64,000 nucleotides of DNA, from positions 1 to 64,000 of the forward strand of contig JAAFIG010000018.1 of NCBI GenBank assembly GCA_013298595.1, in the 5' to 3' direction. Position 1 is the first letter of the stretch; every line of letters begins with the position of its first letter. The stretch comes from Deinococcales bacterium (GTDB lineage Bacteria; Deinococcota; Deinococci; Deinococcales; JAAFIG01). Positions 45,832 to 54,770 of the stretch are shown here, one piece after another. The notes beneath the pieces were generated by a model. That model was given only the letters and a program-made list of their open reading frames with translations, did no database searches and was not told where the DNA came from. The translations under genes were made by a program, and so were the position numbers.

Positions 45832-46230
45832 TTACTCTCCTGGAATTCTATAAAACGGAAACACGAGGCTGCGTTGATCGTGAGTGGCTTTGATTTCATA
45901 ACTCACTTGAATCAGTAACCGCCCATCGGTATCCTGATCGGCACTAGCAGAGACATCTAAAACACGAATACGCGGCTCCCACGCCACCAAAGCTTCCCGC
46001 ACATAATACGATGCCAAACCCAATGTTGTTGCATCATTAGAAGCAAAAATCAGATCATGAATCTGACAACCAAAATCAAAACGCATCACCCGCTGTCCTT
46101 TGGGAGTTAACAAAATAATTTGGATAGCCTGTTCGATATCACGCTCATACCGTGCCATTGCTACCCTACCTCGAGTATCTACCGCTAATGGGAATGATAA
46201 ACCAACACCTAAGTAATCTCGATCCAACAT
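45832..46230 (-). CDS. eCIS baseplate wedge protein, gp25/W family
   Basis: A 132-aa GPW/gp25-like protein. Family pattern: an early 'GVGLSFPLAVDTRGRVAMAR', 'DIEQAIQIILLTPKGQRVMR' and FDFGCQIHDLIFASND. With baseplate J it builds the wedge around the spike hub. TAGACT ends 6 nt before the ATG, so this two-gene unit has its own leaderless promoter. Confidence 0.9.
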   Translation of the reverse strand: MLDRDYLGVGLSFPLAVDTRGRVAMARYERDIEQAIQIILLTPKGQRVMRFDFGCQIHDLIFASNDATTLGLASYYVREALVAWEPRIRVLDVSASADQDTDGRLLIQVSYEIKATHDQRSLVFPFYRIPGE

Positions 46231-46236
46231 AACACC

Positions 46237-46242
46237 AGTCTA
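46237..46242 (-). promoter_or_regulatory. -10 box (TAGACT) for gp25-baseplate J
   Basis: TAGACT on the minus strand ends 6 nt before ATG 46230. Confidence 0.5.
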
Positions 46243-46320
46243 CCGTATGTACTGCAATGAGCGCAGGGAATGTAAAGTGATTCGTGATGTATAGTGAAAA
46301 TGGCTCCAAGGAGGCAACGC

Positions 46321-47550
46321 ATGATCAAGGTACCAAGTGTTTTTATCGGTTGTGGTCTCATGATGTTACTGGTGGTGCAAGCACAAAGCACACCACTAAA
46401 AATGGTGGATTGCCTGCAAGGTGCCGATAATGCAAAATGTGTCCTTCCAACCCAATCAGGTACCATTGGGTCAGGTGTTGTTGTTGGACAAGGCGGCAGT
46501 AACGACGCAATTACAGGTGGTTTTGTTCAAGGTAATAAGCTCATTGCTTCAGTGAATTTGGGCAATACTGGTGCACTCATATCATTTGACTTAATCACTG
46601 GTGACCGCGAGTTAATCTCAGGTATTTTGAATCCCAACGAAACTCGAGGCACTGCCTTACGCTACGCTGCTACTCTGGGTAGCCGCGAAATTACGCCAGC
46701 CTATCAACTAACCCAATTAAAGGATGTCAAGTTACTACCCAATAATAACTATTTAGCTGTGATGCGAAGTGGTTTTGACCGCATGGAATTAATTGAAATT
46801 GACGCAACCACGGGTGACCGCAAATTGTTCTGGGCAAGTAATTTTGCATCAGATAACCATCCAAGTGGTTTACGAGACAAAGAACAATTGGACTCTAAGA
46901 CGCTATGCCCAAAACGTGGTGAGAATCAACGCAATGCCAACCCAACAGCCTATACCTTAGCTATAGATGCTTTTGGGCATGTGTATTTACAATTTAATGA
47001 CAACCCACAGGGTATTGGTTATGGATTTATCAGAATTAAGAATGGTCAATGCCAAGAATTCAGCACCTATGACCTGAACCTCAACGATGAAATAGGCAGC
47101 GGTTACAAAACACCTCGAGAAGAAATCAACCACATGATTACTGAAGGAAATATTTTATACAGCGTTTCAAGCTTTGCAGACACAGGACATTTACTCGCAA
47201 TCAACCTCGAGACAGGTGCACGACAATTAATTTCCCATAAAGATGCCATTGCAGCTCGTAGCAAAGGCAAAGGCAATGTTGGCATTGGTACACTTGGTAT
47301 TGCTCGTAATACAGATGGTTTTTGGACAATCAAAGAAATTGGTCGGGATTTTAAATTGATTCGAGTGGATGCAAACTCAGGAGATCGTAGTTTAATCCAA
47401 GCAAAATCAGGTCCACTCAGCAAAGGCTTACTCAGTAACACCCAAAAAGTTTTTGCCATTCCAAACAGCCATTTACTGCTTATCAGTATGAATGCTGCTT
47501 TAATGATTTTCGATCCAAAAACAGGTAATAGCAACATGTTGTCGTACTAA
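46321..47550 (+). CDS. Exported propeller-like protein inside the eCIS locus
   Basis: A 409-aa protein. AAGGAGG precedes ATG 46321, and a signal peptide ends near LMMLLVVQAQS. Recurrent 'TGDRELISG', 'TGDRKLFWAS', 'TGARQLISH' and 'SGDRSLIQA' mark blades of a beta-propeller, spaced unevenly. It stands on the opposite strand to the flanking eCIS genes. It may be an unrelated passenger or a surface component; no evidence decides. Confidence 0.65.
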   Translation: MIKVPSVFIGCGLMMLLVVQAQSTPLKMVDCLQGADNAKCVLPTQSGTIGSGVVVGQGGSNDAITGGFVQGNKLIASVNLGNTGALISFDLITGDRELISGILNPNETRGTALRYAATLGSREITPAYQLTQLKDVKLLPNNNYLAVMRSGFDRMELIEIDATTGDRKLFWASNFASDNHPSGLRDKEQLDSKTLCPKRGENQRNANPTAYTLAIDAFGHVYLQFNDNPQGIGYGFIRIKNGQCQEFSTYDLNLNDEIGSGYKTPREEINHMITEGNILYSVSSFADTGHLLAINLETGARQLISHKDAIAARSKGKGNVGIGTLGIARNTDGFWTIKEIGRDFKLIRVDANSGDRSLIQAKSGPLSKGLLSNTQKVFAIPNSHLLLISMNAALMIFDPKTGNSNMLSY

Positions 47551-47700
47551 ATCTACCGCTTTTCTTAAACCTAAGACGCACCTCATGGGCGGGGTCGCTC
47601 ATTTTAGAATTTTCAAAAAGCAGCATTTCTACCATTACAGCAGTAGATACGTTGTCCTTACTCCCGTTAGTCGGAAATGTTTTAGCAACGTTAAAACATT
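47548..47700. repeat. Dispersed intergenic repeat, copy B (inverted relative to copy A)
   Basis: The reverse complement of this gap matches 21014-21210. The end hairpin (aatgtttta / taaaacatt), the block from 'aaaacatttccgac' to 'gtatctac', and the block from 'ttttgaaaattctaaaatga' to 'aagcggtaga' are nearly identical. It lacks the central 45-50 bp of copy A. It lies between two convergent genes and may also serve as a terminator. Confidence 0.8.
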
Positions 47701-47729
47701 CCAAGGAGCTACTTAAACAACAATCATTT

Positions 47730-49679
47730 TTACCAACCATCAAATTCACCAGCTCGAGGTAAACGCTTAATTTTACGGATTTCCTCTACAGCCGCTTGTC
47801 GAATATGAACCATTTGCACCGATTCATTGGCACTCGAGGCATTAAAAGCTGCATTTAAAGCAATATTACGAATATTGCCACCCGAAACATCTAACTGCGC
47901 TAAGCGTTCATAATTCAGATAACTTGTTGGTGTTTCAGGTGGGAAAATCCCCTGCCATAATTTGGCTCGAGCTTCCTTATCAGGGGTTGGGTAATGCACC
48001 ACAAAACGCAAACGCCGTAAAAAAGCACTATCCATATTGCTCTCTTGGTTCGTGGTCAAAATCACCAAACCACGAAACGATTCCATGCGTTGTAGCAAAT
48101 AACTGACCTCGAGATTAGCATAACGGTCGTTGCTGTCTTTGACCTCAGAACGCTTACCAAAAATCGCATCAGCTTCATCGAACAATAAAATACAACCACC
48201 ATACTCGGCAGCATCAAAAAGTTTAGCTAATAACTTCTCGGATTCACCAATGTACTTAGAAACAATGCTTGGCAAATCAATGCGTTGCAAATCCAAACCC
48301 AATTCCTTAGCAATAATTTCAGCACTAAAAGTTTTACCAGTCCCACTCGAGCCACCAAATAAAGCACTAATCGCAAAACCACGAGAACTCTCTCGCCGCC
48401 AACCCCACTCATCATAAATACGTTGCCGTTCACGCACATGACTAACCAAACGTTTCAAGGTATTCAAATCGTGTTCGGGCAAAATAAGTTTAGACCAATC
48501 CGCTCGTTCAGCAGGCACAATCCGTTCAGTTAAACCCTCGAGCTTAGGACGTACCAAACCCAAACTGTTATCCCATAAACGCTGAGGTAATGCTACAGCC
48601 AAATCATCTTGAGCTAAACTTTGTTGAATACTTTTTTCAACCAAAGCAATTGGAAAATCAAACTGATAACTCAAACGATTTAGTTGCTGCTGTAAAACAC
48701 CAGAAACTTTGACACCACTGCGCTCCAAACGCTGCTGCCAATACTCACGTTGCTCGAGACCACTAGGGCGTTCAATCTCGATACGCACCGCCGAAGGACG
48801 AGCATTACTGGCATTGCGTCCCGAAATAATCAGTTTGGACTGAATCCGACTACAAAGTGCTTCGGCAATACGCTGCTTAGGATTTTCGACCGAAGCCTCT
48901 GAAACTGTATTGATACCCAAATCAATCAGTAAAATTGCATCACTAACGGCTGCAAACCGATTCCAACGCATTGCAATATCATCCAGTACGGCAAAATCAA
49001 TTTGCTCAAAATACATTTGGAACAAAGGACGCTCCAACGCCAAAGATAACCCAAGCGCAATATGCAACCGCAACTCTGCTTCCGAACCAATAATCTGCAA
49101 AGCATCATGCTCTTGCAACGTCTTAGCCCCTCGAGCCACAATATCCTCTTGAAGTTGCGTAAATGCTAAATCTACAGCTTGAATACGTTCAACTCGGTTC
49201 AGTAAGACAGCATCAGGCTCACAATGATCCAACAAACACAAAAACACCCATTCATCCAATACCAACGGACGCAAATTAATTGTTTGCACATTATTGGAAT
49301 CTGCAAAATGCACCAACTGAAAACGTCGCAAAGCACCACTCGCCGCAATAGACAACTGATCTCGAGCAGGATTGCTCGACAAACACCGCAATAAATATCC
49401 AAACGTTGGATATTCACCAACCGCAGCATCACTCATTGCAGTAGCAACATCTGTTGAGATATTCAAACCAGCTAATAGCAGCAAACAATGCTGCTCAAAC
49501 AAACTTAGATTCAACTGCGAACAAAAACGTTGCAAAGCCTCAAATTCAAACCTTGGAATAGCAGTCGTATCAGGAAATTTCATATACACTGCTAACTGCT
49601 CGGTAGTCAACATCAAATCATGAAAAGCCTGAGAAGACGAATAAACAGATTCAGATTTATGCACCTTAGATTTTGCCAT
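47730..49679 (-). CDS. eCIS-associated AAA+ ATPase
   Basis: A 649-aa ATPase of the Afp15/Pvc15 group found in nearly all eCIS loci. Roughly 400 N-terminal residues form a helical domain. The AAA+ domain has Walker A GGSSGTGKTFSAE, Walker B 'CILLFDEADAIFGKRSEVKD', a sensor-1 ILTTNQESNMD and an arginine-finger region AFLRRLRFVVHYP. These ATPases help assembly or effector loading. ATG 49679 with GAGG upstream is preferred over an earlier ATG at 49703. Confidence 0.9.
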   Translation of the reverse strand: MAKSKVHKSESVYSSSQAFHDLMLTTEQLAVYMKFPDTTAIPRFEFEALQRFCSQLNLSLFEQHCLLLLAGLNISTDVATAMSDAAVGEYPTFGYLLRCLSSNPARDQLSIAASGALRRFQLVHFADSNNVQTINLRPLVLDEWVFLCLLDHCEPDAVLLNRVERIQAVDLAFTQLQEDIVARGAKTLQEHDALQIIGSEAELRLHIALGLSLALERPLFQMYFEQIDFAVLDDIAMRWNRFAAVSDAILLIDLGINTVSEASVENPKQRIAEALCSRIQSKLIISGRNASNARPSAVRIEIERPSGLEQREYWQQRLERSGVKVSGVLQQQLNRLSYQFDFPIALVEKSIQQSLAQDDLAVALPQRLWDNSLGLVRPKLEGLTERIVPAERADWSKLILPEHDLNTLKRLVSHVRERQRIYDEWGWRRESSRGFAISALFGGSSGTGKTFSAEIIAKELGLDLQRIDLPSIVSKYIGESEKLLAKLFDAAEYGGCILLFDEADAIFGKRSEVKDSNDRYANLEVSYLLQRMESFRGLVILTTNQESNMDSAFLRRLRFVVHYPTPDKEARAKLWQGIFPPETPTSYLNYERLAQLDVSGGNIRNIALNAAFNASSANESVQMVHIRQAAVEEIRKIKRLPRAGEFDGW

Positions 49680-49706
49680 AATACCTCGAGAACAACATGG
49701 CAATCA

Positions 49707-49988
49707 TTACATAAAATAAGAAAAGATGCTCGAGAAGAGATGAGCCTCGAGCGATGCTGCTTTATCTATAATTTTTTTAATGACACTATCTATTTTGCCT
49801 TTTATCTTGCCAATAATGGCATTGATTTTTTGTCCAATACCTGAAATCTTGAAGATTCTTGAGAGGAAAGATAGTGCAAGTGGAATGGTTTTAGCTAAGC
49901 TACTTTCGACTTTGGCTACTGCACCGCCAACATCTCCTCGGGCGATACTGGAAATACTACCCATGATACTCGAGGTATTGTAAAACAT
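49707..49988 (-). pseudogene. Detached copy of the eCIS effector backbone
   Basis: A 93-codon frame that nearly duplicates part of the 1356-aa effector at 54767-58837. It matches from 'SSIMGSISSIARGDVGG' to 'KKIIDKAA', DNA almost 90% alike to 56030-56240 by eye. After DKAA it ends in a short unrelated tail. It starts 3 bp after the third immunity gene. It has neither the DUF4157 region nor a toxin, so it is best seen as a recombination remnant. Three CTCGAG sites of the full copy are near-misses here. Confidence 0.8.
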
Positions 49989-49991
49989 GTG

Positions 49992-50543
49992 TTACTGGTC
50001 TAGTCCATAAGGGTTTAAGTGATCGAAATGACCATCTGCACGAGCTTGTGTAACTTGGTTTATTCGATGGAAAGATGGACTCACCTGTCCTGTGGCTGCT
50101 AAATGTGACTCGAGATCAATTACTTGGGGTGGAAGTTTTAATTGTTGAAGTATAGCTATAAATGCAAAAATTTTTAAATTCTCAGGGGAATCATTTTCAA
50201 TGATTTTCTTTAACGCCAAATCCGGCCACTCACCATATAATCCCAATTGGGAAATAGCTTGTTCCCGAATTAAATCGCTACATTCCAAATTTCCTACAAT
50301 TTTTTGAAGAGTATTTTTAATGTGGTTTACTTCATCAATACTAACTAAGTCTCGATAGAAACCAAGCATTCGTAAAGATTCCTCTGTAAATTTTTCATTC
50401 TTTGATTGCGAAATAAATAATTCTATATCTTTTATGAACTCAAGTGGTGGGTCTGACCAAAGCTCATAAAACAAATTAGCGACGGATTCGTCCCAGAAAT
50501 TATTCTTGTAAGCCAGTTTGATTTTTTCGACAATCTGTTGCAT
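49992..50543 (-). CDS. Probable immunity protein of toxin cassette 3
   Basis: A 183-aa helical protein (HEAT-like pairs of helices, for example 'IREQAISQLGLYGEWPDLALKKIIEND'). It follows the orphan toxin cassette at 50553 by 9 bp, with GAGG before its ATG. Immunity is inferred from position; it is unrelated to the two other immunity-like proteins in the array. It has one CTCGAG only and AT-rich codon use. Confidence 0.65.
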   Translation of the reverse strand: MQQIVEKIKLAYKNNFWDESVANLFYELWSDPPLEFIKDIELFISQSKNEKFTEESLRMLGFYRDLVSIDEVNHIKNTLQKIVGNLECSDLIREQAISQLGLYGEWPDLALKKIIENDSPENLKIFAFIAILQQLKLPPQVIDLESHLAATGQVSPSFHRINQVTQARADGHFDHLNPYGLDQ

Positions 50544-50552
50544 TACAATACC

Positions 50553-51872
50553 TCATTGTAAAATTCTGTTGAGTTCATAGATTATTTTTGCCGCTGTACT
50601 AAGCGCATTATTGACCTTAGAAAATTCAGATGAATTCATGTTTTTACTAAAATCACCCAAACCGCGTTGGCTTATTTCAGTTTGTGTTCTGTCTGTAATC
50701 GCTATATTAAATAATGGTGAACGATTATTAAAAGAGCCTCTTGCATGTGCATTTTGGAGATTTGGTAATCGGGTATTTGCTGCATTAATTCGATCAATCC
50801 ATGCTTGTTCTGTTGTTCCAATTTTCTTACCTGCTGTTGTACCCTTAGCGGGGTCAACTACTGCTGCTGAACGTCGTGCTAATGCAGTCTCATACTCAGG
50901 TGTTCCAGGTGTTAATGTTTTCAGATCGCGTTCAGCAGCCCCAAAATTACTACCTTTAGTTTGATTTTCACGGTTCTCACCAACCCATAGATTCTCAAGA
51001 CGACTAAATTCCTTGTTTAAATAGCCTTTTAACTTATTCTTAATGACTTGTAGATCAGAATTGGCGGGATTAAACCCTTTTGCTGCTAACCATGTTTGTG
51101 CTTCTGCATAAGTTTTGCCGTTCGGTTGGGCTAATGTGTTTTTGAAGATATCATCGAACGCTTGTGTATGACGACGATCTTCACCGTCTGCTAAAGTTCC
51201 AAGTGCATTTTTTGTTGCAGTAGAAAAGGCTGGGCGACCACCTGACCAAAACTCATGTTTTAGTTGTGAGAAATTCAAGTTCAATTTGAGTGTCGTGCTT
51301 GCGCCGTGTTTTTCAACTTGGTCAAAAATATCTCTGACGCTGAATTCAACGCCATTGACTGCTTCAGTGGCATGACGATTCATTACTGTATCATCAACCG
51401 TCCCAGAAGCAGCCTTTTTTGCAAGTGTTGTTTTTGCACTATTGATTTTAGCTCGAGCTTGTGCAATTGAACTGGCTACTAATGGCAGGATATTCTTGGT
51501 TCTGGCTTCTGTTTCAAGTGCATTTATTTGAGCGGTAGCTTCTCGAGGTGTGGAGGCAATCCAAAGTTCTGGTCGGCTATTGGTTACTTTTACCCAGACA
51601 CTGTGTTGTTTTTTACCTGCGGTAAATGATTTCTTGCCAAACACACCGTTTATTAGTTTCTTAATGTCATTGACTGTTTTATCTGCAACCTCTTTGCCTT
51701 TGTCTACACCTTTACTAACTGCACTTACAACAGCAGCAGCCTTGTCCATGACTTTTTTTCTGCGTTTAATAGTACGAAACTCGAGGACAGAACGACTAGT
51801 TCTAAATCTCGAGACTCGAGAATCATATTTTTCTGTTATGGCATTGTCTTTCACAGCGTTACTGTATTTCAA
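50553..51872 (-). CDS. Orphan toxin C-terminal cassette (cassette 3)
   Basis: A 439-aa protein. Residues about 38-110 copy the linker of the large effector: KKVMDKAAAVV, GVDKGKEVA, 'NGVFG', then AGKKQHSVWVKV and 'NSRPELWIASTPREA'. After that the sequence is wholly different from the large effector and includes 'GEDRRHTQAFDDIF'. This is the pattern of an orphan CT module of a polymorphic toxin: shared pre-toxin linker, new toxin, own immunity gene next. No DUF4157 or delivery region is present. The ATG overlaps the previous immunity gene by 14 bp. Toxic activity is not recognised. Confidence 0.7.
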   Translation of the reverse strand: MKYSNAVKDNAITEKYDSRVSRFRTSRSVLEFRTIKRRKKVMDKAAAVVSAVSKGVDKGKEVADKTVNDIKKLINGVFGKKSFTAGKKQHSVWVKVTNSRPELWIASTPREATAQINALETEARTKNILPLVASSIAQARAKINSAKTTLAKKAASGTVDDTVMNRHATEAVNGVEFSVRDIFDQVEKHGASTTLKLNLNFSQLKHEFWSGGRPAFSTATKNALGTLADGEDRRHTQAFDDIFKNTLAQPNGKTYAEAQTWLAAKGFNPANSDLQVIKNKLKGYLNKEFSRLENLWVGENRENQTKGSNFGAAERDLKTLTPGTPEYETALARRSAAVVDPAKGTTAGKKIGTTEQAWIDRINAANTRLPNLQNAHARGSFNNRSPLFNIAITDRTQTEISQRGLGDFSKNMNSSEFSKVNNALSTAAKIIYELNRILQ

Positions 51873-53004
51873 AACTATTTAACTCAAGATTTTCTAGCAT
51901 TTCATCCCAACCATATTTCTGGGCTAGGTGTAGTGCTGCGTCATAACTTTGCTTATATGGGAAACCAAGATTCATAGCTGACCAGAAAGAAGCACTAATG
52001 AGAGCTTCGTAACTGCGTTTTCCATCATTTAAGTCAATATCAAGTTTTGTAGCCGCTTCCATATGCTCAACGCCTCTATAAGAGGAGACATGCGAAAGCT
52101 CGCCTAAGGTCTTAACAGCAGTAAATAATGGATCGCTTTGAATGTGCATAGGTATTGGCGGTTCATTTAAGTGTGTATATGGCTGAGAAACTGATAAGGC
52201 AAGACTGTGAATTGTATGGTGTGGACTTCGATAGCTTCTAAAAGGTTCAATGGGTTCGGCTGAAGATAACGGATAATCAAAAGGTGCTGCTTTATCAACA
52301 CCAAACCACATAAAATCAATTGTAGCAAGCAAAGGCTTTTTCTCAGTAACTCGTAAATTCCATGCTCTAGTAGCTATTATGGCTCGAGCTGCATCATTCC
52401 ATCCATGAAACACATCATCGTATTTTGGCAAGACTGCTTCATCGTTCATAAGAGACAAAAGCAGATTGGAGAATTGTTGTGTTTCTGAAGTTGGATCAAT
52501 ACCCATCAGCAACGAAGCTCTTTTTTGTTGTGAAGCATTATTCAGAATAACAATATTTTCCGTATCACCTAAAAATGCGTCAAGTCTGTCAAAAAATCTA
52601 ACATCACCACCTAGATTTAGGTGCGCTTGTCGTAGTTCTACTTGTACAAGATGCCATTTTTCATAAATAAATTGCCAATTACCTATTGCTAATTGTATAT
52701 AGATAATCCAATTCGGAATTAGGTTCTTTAATGTAGGGGAAATAGTAATTGCACCATATCGCTGAACAGATACAACAGGAGAGTCTTCAAGCATTGTGTT
52801 TGGGAGTATTCGCACGCCAATCCAATTTGAATCCTCCGCTGCCCATACTGCTTGTTGAGCAAAGAATCCAACGTGCCAAAAACCATACTGTACTAAGCTC
52901 GCAATTTGTGCCTCTGAAACACCAAACTCTGCATCCAACACAGTTTTAGCTTCTTGTGATAGCTTAAAAGTATTGAGTATATGAAGCAGTGAATCGTTCA
53001 TCAT
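51859..53004 (-). CDS. Immunity-like protein of toxin end 2
   Basis: A 381-aa protein starting at ATG 53004, which overlaps the stop of the toxin remnant by ATGA. Its C-terminal 100 residues resemble the product of 53637-54770. Shared pattern: H-x-x-x-x-P-L then 'G-x-E-H-(M/L)-x-A-A', an 'AL(I/V)' helix, 'N-x-G' and 'K-x-x-W'. Two toxin ends of one family are each followed by a member of this family, so immunity is the simplest reading. No known domain recognised. Confidence 0.65.
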   Translation of the reverse strand: MMNDSLLHILNTFKLSQEAKTVLDAEFGVSEAQIASLVQYGFWHVGFFAQQAVWAAEDSNWIGVRILPNTMLEDSPVVSVQRYGAITISPTLKNLIPNWIIYIQLAIGNWQFIYEKWHLVQVELRQAHLNLGGDVRFFDRLDAFLGDTENIVILNNASQQKRASLLMGIDPTSETQQFSNLLLSLMNDEAVLPKYDDVFHGWNDAARAIIATRAWNLRVTEKKPLLATIDFMWFGVDKAAPFDYPLSSAEPIEPFRSYRSPHHTIHSLALSVSQPYTHLNEPPIPMHIQSDPLFTAVKTLGELSHVSSYRGVEHMEAATKLDIDLNDGKRSYEALISASFWSAMNLGFPYKQSYDAALHLAQKYGWDEMLENLELNSFEIQ

Positions 53005-53610
53005 GAAATTACCGGAATCGCCCGAATTACTTGAGCTTGCCAAACGGAAGTTGCTCTACTGCGTAATTGTCCAAGAATACCTGCATGAACTGCGTGATCT
53101 CCATCCTTAGTACTATTTGCAAGGGCTGCCTGCACTGCGGAAACTCCGTTACCTAGCGCTTGCGTGAAGGCATTAGCTGTTAATTCGTTAGCGTATACGC
53201 ATTTGATTTATCACAGGTACCATAACCCCTGCTGGCGCATTCCTAAGCATTCGAGTCACATTTACAGCAACTTCCTCGAGCGCATTATCATTCGCGGTTA
53301 CTTCAATTAAATTAGAACCTTGAGGTGTTGCTTGAGTAACACCACTGATTTCATAAACACCTTTCATAAAGGCTTGCCACGCTCCATTTTGCGGATTAAC
53401 CTCGAGTCGTTTGCTTTTACCTTTTGGTGTGATAACCATGACTACTCGTTGTTCACTGGGTTGTAAATCATTTTGAATTTGTGTTTGGATAGCGTCTGCA
53501 AGGAAGGTTTTATGCACTGCATTACCTAGTTTGCATTCTCTGTGTGTATCTTTATGAATAAGAATCGCAGTTAAACCATTACCTCGAGTGCTACAATAGT
53601 AAGCTTTCAC
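53001..53610 (-). pseudogene. Truncated, frameshifted toxin end (cassette 2)
   Basis: Homologous to the end of the 1356-aa effector. The first frame (GTG 53610 to TAA 53188) begins at 'RGNGLTAILIHKDTHR' and lacks the linker and the SHHVPA part. The homology continues in the next frame past 53190, with 'GNGVSAVQAALANSTKDGD' matching the effector's final helix, up to TGA 53001, which overlaps the following gene. So it is cut at the 5' end and broken by one frameshift. A programmed shift is possible, but decay is more likely. Confidence 0.75.
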
Positions 53611-53636
53611 TACTTTATGTGGTTCTTTTCACATAT

Positions 53637-54770
53637 TTAGGTCAAATATTTATTGTACAAATCAAGGTATTCAACTAGAACAGCGTGAGCATCAACCCAA
53701 TTATTCTTTTCAGATATAAATATGGCTGCTTCAAGAGCGCCTAAAGAAGTAACACCTGCATTTTCTGCACACCAATACCCACAATTGACCAGTGCATTCC
53801 AAGCATAGATAGGGCTGTCTTCTTCCATGTCAAAATGAGCGGCAAGCATCAGATGTTCTGTTCCCACATAACCGTCGTAACCAGCTTCTTCAATTGCTTG
53901 TATAACCATATACAGTGGATGTTCACGCATGTGTTTTGGAACTACATAATCTCCATCGTTCTCGAGAAAAAAACTGCCCGCAGCTTGGGAGACAGCATAC
54001 CTACAATTCTCACTCATTGATGGTAATTGTGTTACTTCATAACTTACTGCATCAAAGAAAGAAATTTGAAAGAATGATTCCCATGTTATATCAATTGCTG
54101 TATTCCAATCAACTTCAAATATATTTTTATTGGCTTGGTTGGTGAAAAAATTATAAGCAAAAGAATTAAGATAACCATAATCATATTTCCAACTAGTTGA
54201 AATATGATTATGATTTGATTTTACAGCTTCTATTTCACGTCTTAACATTTTGTTTTCATTTGAAGAATCAGAGGCTAAAATAAAAGTAAGATCATATTGA
54301 TCTCTTACAGTTAAATTATCAATTATTTCACCTGAGACTAGGGTGAGTATTTCATCATTCAAAACTTCATTTTTAAGCATTCCTGCCAATGATCTAATTA
54401 ATCGTTCAAGTTCAGGTAGTTTTCTTCGCAATTCTAATTGATAATTCTCACTAAATCGAATTCCCCCAAAGAAATACATTAAACTAGGAATAAAGTTATT
54501 TTTTTGTTTACCCAAAGTAATTTTTGCATTAGTATCTGGGTTTAGTTGAACAATTGACCACTGTTCGATTGGAAGCCAAGGGATAATTCTGAGGCAATAA
54601 AGTAAATTGGTTCCTTGTTGTTTTAGTATAGGTATTAAGCTCCAATTTCCTTGTTTAAGAATTTCAATAAATAAAGTATTTGATATATCAAGACTTACAG
54701 GAAACAGATGAGGAATACCTGTCTGAATAGATTCAGTGAATTCATTTCTTATCTCTTCAATACGGGTCAT
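53637..54770 (-). CDS. Probable immunity protein of the main eCIS effector
   Basis: A 377-aa soluble protein whose ATG overlaps the stop of the effector gene by ATGA. The C-terminal third ('EHLMLAAHFDMEEDSP', 'NCGYWCAENAG') is shared with the product of 51859-53004. Its coding sequence is AT-rich. A single CTCGAG (about 53960) occurs, and its Leu-Glu pairs are mostly CTTGAA, unlike resident genes. This suggests recent acquisition with the toxin end. Confidence 0.65.
   Translation of the reverse strand: MTRIEEIRNEFTESIQTGIPHLFPVSLDISNTLFIEILKQGNWSLIPILKQQGTNLLYCLRIIPWLPIEQWSIVQLNPDTNAKITLGKQKNNFIPSLMYFFGGIRFSENYQLELRRKLPELERLIRSLAGMLKNEVLNDEILTLVSGEIIDNLTVRDQYDLTFILASDSSNENKMLRREIEAVKSNHNHISTSWKYDYGYLNSFAYNFFTNQANKNIFEVDWNTAIDITWESFFQISFFDAVSYEVTQLPSMSENCRYAVSQAAGSFFLENDGDYVVPKHMREHPLYMVIQAIEEAGYDGYVGTEHLMLAAHFDMEEDSPIYAWNALVNCGYWCAENAGVTSLGALEAAIFISEKNNWVDAHAVLVEYLDLYNKYLT

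Noticed and set aside
53188-53610. The 140-codon frame as an intact small gene
   Set aside because: Homology to the effector end continues beyond its stop in another frame and starts abruptly inside the toxin domain, so it is a remnant.
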